This document shows positions 60,688 through 64,000 of a stretch of DNA of 64,000 bases, piece by piece. The number at the start of each line of letters is the position of its first letter. Position 1 is the stretch's first letter. The stretch is from positions 765,259-829,258 of the forward strand of contig LS998015.1 of assembly GCA_900498245.1 (NCBI GenBank), given 5' to 3'. The position numbers were made by a program, and so were the translations under genes. The notes under the pieces were generated by a model that ran no database searches, was not told the origin of the DNA, and saw only the letters and a list, made by a program, of their open reading frames with translations. The DNA is from Candidatus Zixiibacteriota bacterium. Lineage in GTDB: Bacteria; Zixibacteria; MSB-5A5; GN15; PGXB01.

Positions 60688-62097
60688 TCAGGCGCAGACC
60701 GGGTTGGAACCGCTTTTATAAAGGAAGTTTATCAGGTAGGCCACGTCCAGAATATTAATGGAGCCGGAATGATTGACATCGGCGTCATTCAAATTCATGG
60801 GAGCCGGGCCGTTTCGGTACAAGAAGTTTATCAAAAAAGAGATATCAAGCAGATTTATCGTTCCATTGGCATCGATATCGCCGCAATTGAAAGAACAGCC
60901 GGAAGCGACGCCGTCAGGAACGATTTTGAAGATTTCACCCCCCTGATCGACAATATAAATTTCCCCGGCGTTGTCTTGACCGAAAGAAGTGATCATATTG
61001 ATGCTCTGCCCTCCACCGGGGGCGAGCTCCACGGTCCGCTCCATAAATTCGGACATGATCCCGCCGGAATATCGAAACGACCAGATTTGTCCCGAGCAAT
61101 AATCTCCGAAGAAATAGGTCCCCTGCAAGTCCGGTATGGCGCATCCCCGATAAACATAGCCGCCGGTAATGGAACATTTGCCCGAAGAATGACCGTATTC
61201 ATAAATCGGCAGGACCAGGTTGCCGCCCGGGTCGCAATTGGTCGGCGGATTGTAGCAATGATTTCCTTCCATCAGCCGCCACCCGTAATTTTCGCCGCCG
61301 GTATCGTTGGCCGGCTGAAAGTCGATTTCCTCCCAGGAGTTTTGACCCACATCGGCGATATAGAGATCGGCCGTGCTTTTGTCGAAACTATAGCGCCAGG
61401 GATTCCGAACCCCCATTGCCCAGATTTCGGGACGGGGAGAGTTCTTTCCATAGTAAGGGTTCGATGTCGGAATGGCATACGGGGATCCGCCGTCGATGTC
61501 AATTCGCAGAATTTTCCCCAGGAGAGAATCGGGATTTTGGGCCCGGTTTTCAGGGTCGCCACCGAGGCCGCCGTCGCCCATCCCGACATACAGATAGCCG
61601 TCATTCGGACCGAAGGCAATCATCCCTCCATTATGATTGGAATAAGGCTGAGCAATCCGAAGTATTATTTGACCCGATGCCGGATCGGCGCTGTCGGGAT
61701 TGGGGGAAACATGAAATCTTTCAATCACGGTTGCGCCGGAGGTGTCGGTGTAATCGACGAAAAAGAAACCATTATTGGCGTAATCGGGATGAAAAGCCAG
61801 TCCCAGCAGACCCTGTTCATTGCCGGCGGTGGTGATAAGGGAATGAATATCTATAAATGGCGCGGCCTGCACAGAACCATTGGCCAGAATTTTGATTTTT
61901 CCGCTGTACTGCTCAACGATGAATAGACGCTGGTTATCCCCCGGTGCCGCGCCGATGAAAAGGGGCCGGGAAAGCCCCGAAGCCACCCGCACCGTCGTGA
62001 GCGGAGTCGCGGCCATCGCCTTACCACTATGTCCCAGAGCGGATAGGCCGACGATCATGGTCGCGGCCGCAACGGATATTATTGTCGCTTTTGACAT
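60688..62097 (-). CDS. Exported PQQ-dependent sugar dehydrogenase-like protein with dockerin-like pair
   Basis: A 469-residue exported six-bladed propeller of the soluble glucose/sorbosone dehydrogenase family. ATG 62097 has GGGAG upstream and a signal peptide (ATIISVAAATMIVGLSAL). Family segments: RLFIVEQYSGKIKIL, EQGLLGLAFHPDYANNGFFF (with the His base), YSNHNGGMIAFGPNDGYLYVGMGDGG and RNPWRYSFD. The last 65 residues are a dockerin-like pair (GDIDANGTINLLDISFLINF, ADVNHSGSINILDVAYLINF). It ends SNPVCA. The family oxidises aldoses at the periplasmic side. It is at the head of a run with squalene/phytoene synthase, Rieske and queG genes, with no obvious functional link. Confidence 0.92.
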   Translation of the reverse strand: MSKATIISVAAATMIVGLSALGHSGKAMAATPLTTVRVASGLSRPLFIGAAPGDNQRLFIVEQYSGKIKILANGSVQAAPFIDIHSLITTAGNEQGLLGLAFHPDYANNGFFFVDYTDTSGATVIERFHVSPNPDSADPASGQIILRIAQPYSNHNGGMIAFGPNDGYLYVGMGDGGLGGDPENRAQNPDSLLGKILRIDIDGGSPYAIPTSNPYYGKNSPRPEIWAMGVRNPWRYSFDKSTADLYIADVGQNSWEEIDFQPANDTGGENYGWRLMEGNHCYNPPTNCDPGGNLVLPIYEYGHSSGKCSITGGYVYRGCAIPDLQGTYFFGDYCSGQIWSFRYSGGIMSEFMERTVELAPGGGQSINMITSFGQDNAGEIYIVDQGGEIFKIVPDGVASGCSFNCGDIDANGTINLLDISFLINFLYRNGPAPMNLNDADVNHSGSINILDVAYLINFLYKSGSNPVCA

Positions 62098-62226
62098 AAG
62101 GGCTCCCTGAAAACTATTTCTGCTTCTTATACGGTTTTCGGGGAGGAACTTGATAAAGAGAGGGTCGGCTAAATCTAAAGAAAGCGGTTGGCGGGACAAG
62201 GAATAGCGCCCTGTCCCTTTAAATAT

Positions 62227-63513
62227 TTATTTGACCCCGATAATAGTCGGTGTGATCAGGATCATCAAATCGGTGGTGCTGTTCTGGATGGATTTATGGC
62301 GGAACAGGTTCCCGATTATCGGCAGGGAGCCGAGCAGGAAAACTCGCTGATTGTTTTCTATCTTGCTCTCCTTCAAGAGTCCTCCCAGGACGGCGGTTTC
62401 CCCGGTTTTGACGGCGATCTTGGTGCGGACCGACCGTTCGGTGCGGATCGGCTTCTGATTTCCCTCGGGGCCCGAATAACCGATAATCTCAGAAACGGTC
62501 GGCAAGACGTCGAGGAGCATCTGGCCGCTGTCGATCACATGAGGGGTCACCAGAAGCGAAATCCCGATCTCCTCGTCCTGAAAGGTGACAATATCCTGAG
62601 TGGCGCCGGCCTCGCTGAAACGGTTGATGGTCTGGATGGGAACGACGGTCGAAACATTTATTTCCGCCTCGCAATTATCCAGGGTCGTGATGCGGGGGTC
62701 GGATATTACTTTGGAATGACCCGATTGCTGGAGGAAATCGAGAACGGTCTGAACCTCGTCGACCGTGAGTTTTCCCCACTCCCATTTTCCCTTCGGCAAT
62801 TGCACCTGTCCCAGCGCCATGGGGGTGGTGGTAGTTGTCGAAGTCGAAGTCGTAATATTGGTTTCGATTCCGGTGGCCCGGGCGGTCAACGATGTCGGCC
62901 AGGTCAGGCCATAGGTTTTATCGTCGGTAACATTTACTTCGATCATCTTAACTTCGATCCCGATCTGGGTTTTCGGGGAGTCGATATTTTTCAGGAAGGC
63001 GACAATTTTATCCGCGGCATCCGGCATGTCCACGATAACCAGTTGGGAGGCACGGGGCGTTCCGGGGACCTTACCGGTCTGGGCCGGGTCTTCAACTATT
63101 TTCATTTTCCCTTTGGGGGAGAGCATATCGGTAGCGGCATTCATGGCCGCCGCCGGTGAGATGTAGTTGAAATTTATAGCGCGGGCGACAGTTTCACCCT
63201 CGGCGGTCTGATCGATGGGCTTGACCACCACGACATCGCCGGAGAAATAGTAATTGAAGCCGTTGGAGTTCAAAATGGCATTCAAGGCGTCGGATAAATC
63301 GACATTTTCCAGTTTTACGGATATCGGCTTTTCCATATCGCCCGACTGGACCATATTCAATTCATACTGCTGGGCAATGATTTTAAGAACCATGCCGATC
63401 GGCTGATGGTCAAATTGAAGCGATATTTTCTTACTCATATCGGGAGCGCCTGCATGGACGGTTAATTGCAGCAGGACGAATATTATGCCAACCACCAATA
63501 TTTTTCGTTTCAT
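62227..63513 (-). CDS. Secretin (type IV pilus/type II secretion)
   Basis: A 428-residue outer-membrane secretin, the PilQ/GspD-type channel. After a signal peptide, residues about 30-95 form a STN/N0-like domain (LQFDHQPIGMVLKIIAQQY), then an N1-like domain (ARAINFNYISPAAAMNAATDM, TPRASQLVIVDMPDA), and the secretin domain ends with TGETAVLGGLLKESKIENNQRVFLLGSLPIIGNLFRHKS, followed by TTDLMILITPTII, a classic secretin signature. It overlaps the PilP-like gene by 4 bases. The order PilP then secretin matches pilMNOPQ. Compared with full PilQ it is short, without an AMIN domain. Confidence 0.95.
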   Translation of the reverse strand: MKRKILVVGIIFVLLQLTVHAGAPDMSKKISLQFDHQPIGMVLKIIAQQYELNMVQSGDMEKPISVKLENVDLSDALNAILNSNGFNYYFSGDVVVVKPIDQTAEGETVARAINFNYISPAAAMNAATDMLSPKGKMKIVEDPAQTGKVPGTPRASQLVIVDMPDAADKIVAFLKNIDSPKTQIGIEVKMIEVNVTDDKTYGLTWPTSLTARATGIETNITTSTSTTTTTPMALGQVQLPKGKWEWGKLTVDEVQTVLDFLQQSGHSKVISDPRITTLDNCEAEINVSTVVPIQTINRFSEAGATQDIVTFQDEEIGISLLVTPHVIDSGQMLLDVLPTVSEIIGYSGPEGNQKPIRTERSVRTKIAVKTGETAVLGGLLKESKIENNQRVFLLGSLPIIGNLFRHKSIQNSTTDLMILITPTIIGVK

Positions 63514-63959
63514 GATTTATCCTTTGCTATCGAAAGCGAAATTTCTTCTCCATCCTTTTGCAGGATCACCTGATTGCGGCCGATATGCGACACGACGGCC
63601 CCATTGACGCTCTCGCCCTTTCTCACGATGCGGCCGTTGACGATGGCGGCCGGATGCGTCTCATCATACAAAATTCCGCCCAGGGTCCAGACAGGTCTTT
63701 CCGGGGCGGTAGGGGTGGTGACGATCGCAAGACGATTATTCTCGCGGGAAAAAGGATCGCTTCCCCAGGCCAGGGAGCGATATTTTTCTATATCTATGAA
63801 GGTACTTTTAGCCGCCAAAGAGGGCTTTGCTTCATGATGCGCCGGCTCGGGGACGGGCGCGGGCGGGGGGGCCGAAGTCCCGATCAGATTGGCGGTGCCA
63901 TAAATTATCGCGGCTATAAAGACGCAAAAGACTATCAATTTTCTGACTTTCGGATCCAT
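63510..63959 (-). CDS. PilP/GspC-like pilus or secretion assembly protein
   Basis: A 149-residue membrane protein: one N-terminal helix (LIVFCVFIAAIIYGTANLI), a Pro-rich linker and a small beta domain (WTLGGILYDETHPAAIVNGRIVRKGESVNGAVVSHIGRNQVIL), the homology-region fold of PilP/GspC proteins that link inner-membrane parts to the secretin. Translationally coupled to the secretin gene (4-base overlap) and, by TAATG, to the gene upstream. Whether the system is a pilus or a type II secretion apparatus cannot be told from this piece. Confidence 0.82.
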   Translation of the reverse strand: MDPKVRKLIVFCVFIAAIIYGTANLIGTSAPPPAPVPEPAHHEAKPSLAAKSTFIDIEKYRSLAWGSDPFSRENNRLAIVTTPTAPERPVWTLGGILYDETHPAAIVNGRIVRKGESVNGAVVSHIGRNQVILQKDGEEISLSIAKDKS

Positions 63960-64000
63960 TAGATATTCCCCAGTGTCCCTAATACCGCTTTAAAGCCATA
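63959..64000 (-). CDS. C-terminal end of an upstream gene (cut by window edge; probably pilus assembly)
   Basis: Thirteen codons and a stop, reading into the window edge (ends KAVLGTLGNI). Its TAA overlaps the PilP-like ATG as TAATG. By position it should be a PilO-like gene, but the piece is too short to recognise. Confidence 0.45.
   Translation of the reverse strand, partial: YGFKAVLGTLGNI

Noticed and set aside
60580..61926. 448-codon open frame opposite the sugar dehydrogenase gene
   Set aside because: Antisense to a clearly real gene with a signal peptide, propeller motifs and a dockerin.
62188..63159. 323-codon open frame opposite the secretin gene
   Set aside because: Antisense shadow; the minus-strand secretin is unambiguous.
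1..64000. CRISPR array, prophage or insertion sequence
   Set aside because: No regularly spaced short repeats, cas genes, transposase or phage structural genes were seen.

Overview
The window looks like a chromosomal contig from an uncultured Gram-negative bacterium of the FCB superphylum. The candidate phylum Zixibacteria or a close relative is the best guess. This is inference: there is no rRNA or ribosomal-protein gene to place it. Supporting signs are lipid A/LPS genes, a TonB-dependent receptor in a run with a PorV/PorQ-like outer-membrane protein, C-terminal FlgD/Por-type sorting-like domains, and several secreted proteins ending in paired dockerin-like repeats of the type [14 protein letters not shown]. 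Most genes have Shine-Dalgarno sites, and several use TTG or GTG starts. No rRNA, CRISPR array, transposase or prophage was seen.

Layout. 1-1 kb: partial trpS and an HNH endonuclease gene (minus). 1.2-6.3 kb: an envelope cluster (glycosyltransferase, membrane gluzincin peptidase, LpxL-type acyltransferase, family 9 heptosyltransferase, PfkB kinase). 6.7-10.7 kb: a 1315-residue secreted multidomain protein. 10.9-15.8 kb: bacterioferritin, an MFS transporter, and the tldD-tldE protease pair. 15.9-21 kb: an AT-rich pair made of a stand-alone subtilase-prodomain-like protein and a dockerin-tagged subtilase, then a four-repeat exported protein. 21-26.3 kb: a five-gene minus-strand signalling operon (substrate-binding protein, HAMP histidine kinase, two receiver proteins, receiver-kinase hybrid). 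It is divergent from a TonB receptor, surface protein and PorV-like operon (26.5-32.9 kb), and a 16-bp perfect palindrome lies between them.

33-37 kb: a second gluzincin-like protein and a multipass TPR protein. 36.7-39.8 kb (minus): tRNA-Ala(CGC), a long hairpin, a large (Bacillus-type) SRP RNA, dnaX, ybaB and recR, which is the gene order known from Bacillus. 40-43.4 kb: an uncharacterised exported protein and a lone AT-rich gene with a DUF4062/TIR-like N-terminus, a possible defence gene. 43.8-48.4 kb: a secreted repeat protein with a sorting-like tail, a dockerin protein, a DinB-fold protein and an O-methyltransferase. 48.4-51 kb: a repeat-rich stretch around a lipoprotein gene. 51-54.4 kb: lipoproteins, a redoxin with a small Cys-rich exported peptide, and a ChrB-domain protein. 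54.6-58.4 kb: an exported cyclophilin, then dxr-rseP-lepB. 58.4-62.1 kb (minus): a tight run of PQQ-type sugar dehydrogenase, squalene/phytoene synthase, Rieske protein and queG. 62.2-64 kb (minus): the secretin and PilP-like end of a type IV pilus/type II secretion operon, cut by the window edge.

The main theme is envelope and surface biology: LPS assembly, protein export and maturation (lepB, rseP, SRP RNA, secretin, PorV) and a set of exported proteins with dockerin-like or sorting-like C-termini. The best candidates for undescribed biology are the signalling operon facing the TonB/PorV operon, the prodomain-like/subtilase pair, the shared C-terminal tail on two dockerin proteins, the lone DUF4062-like gene, the redoxin/small-peptide pair, and the structured RNA region before dnaX.
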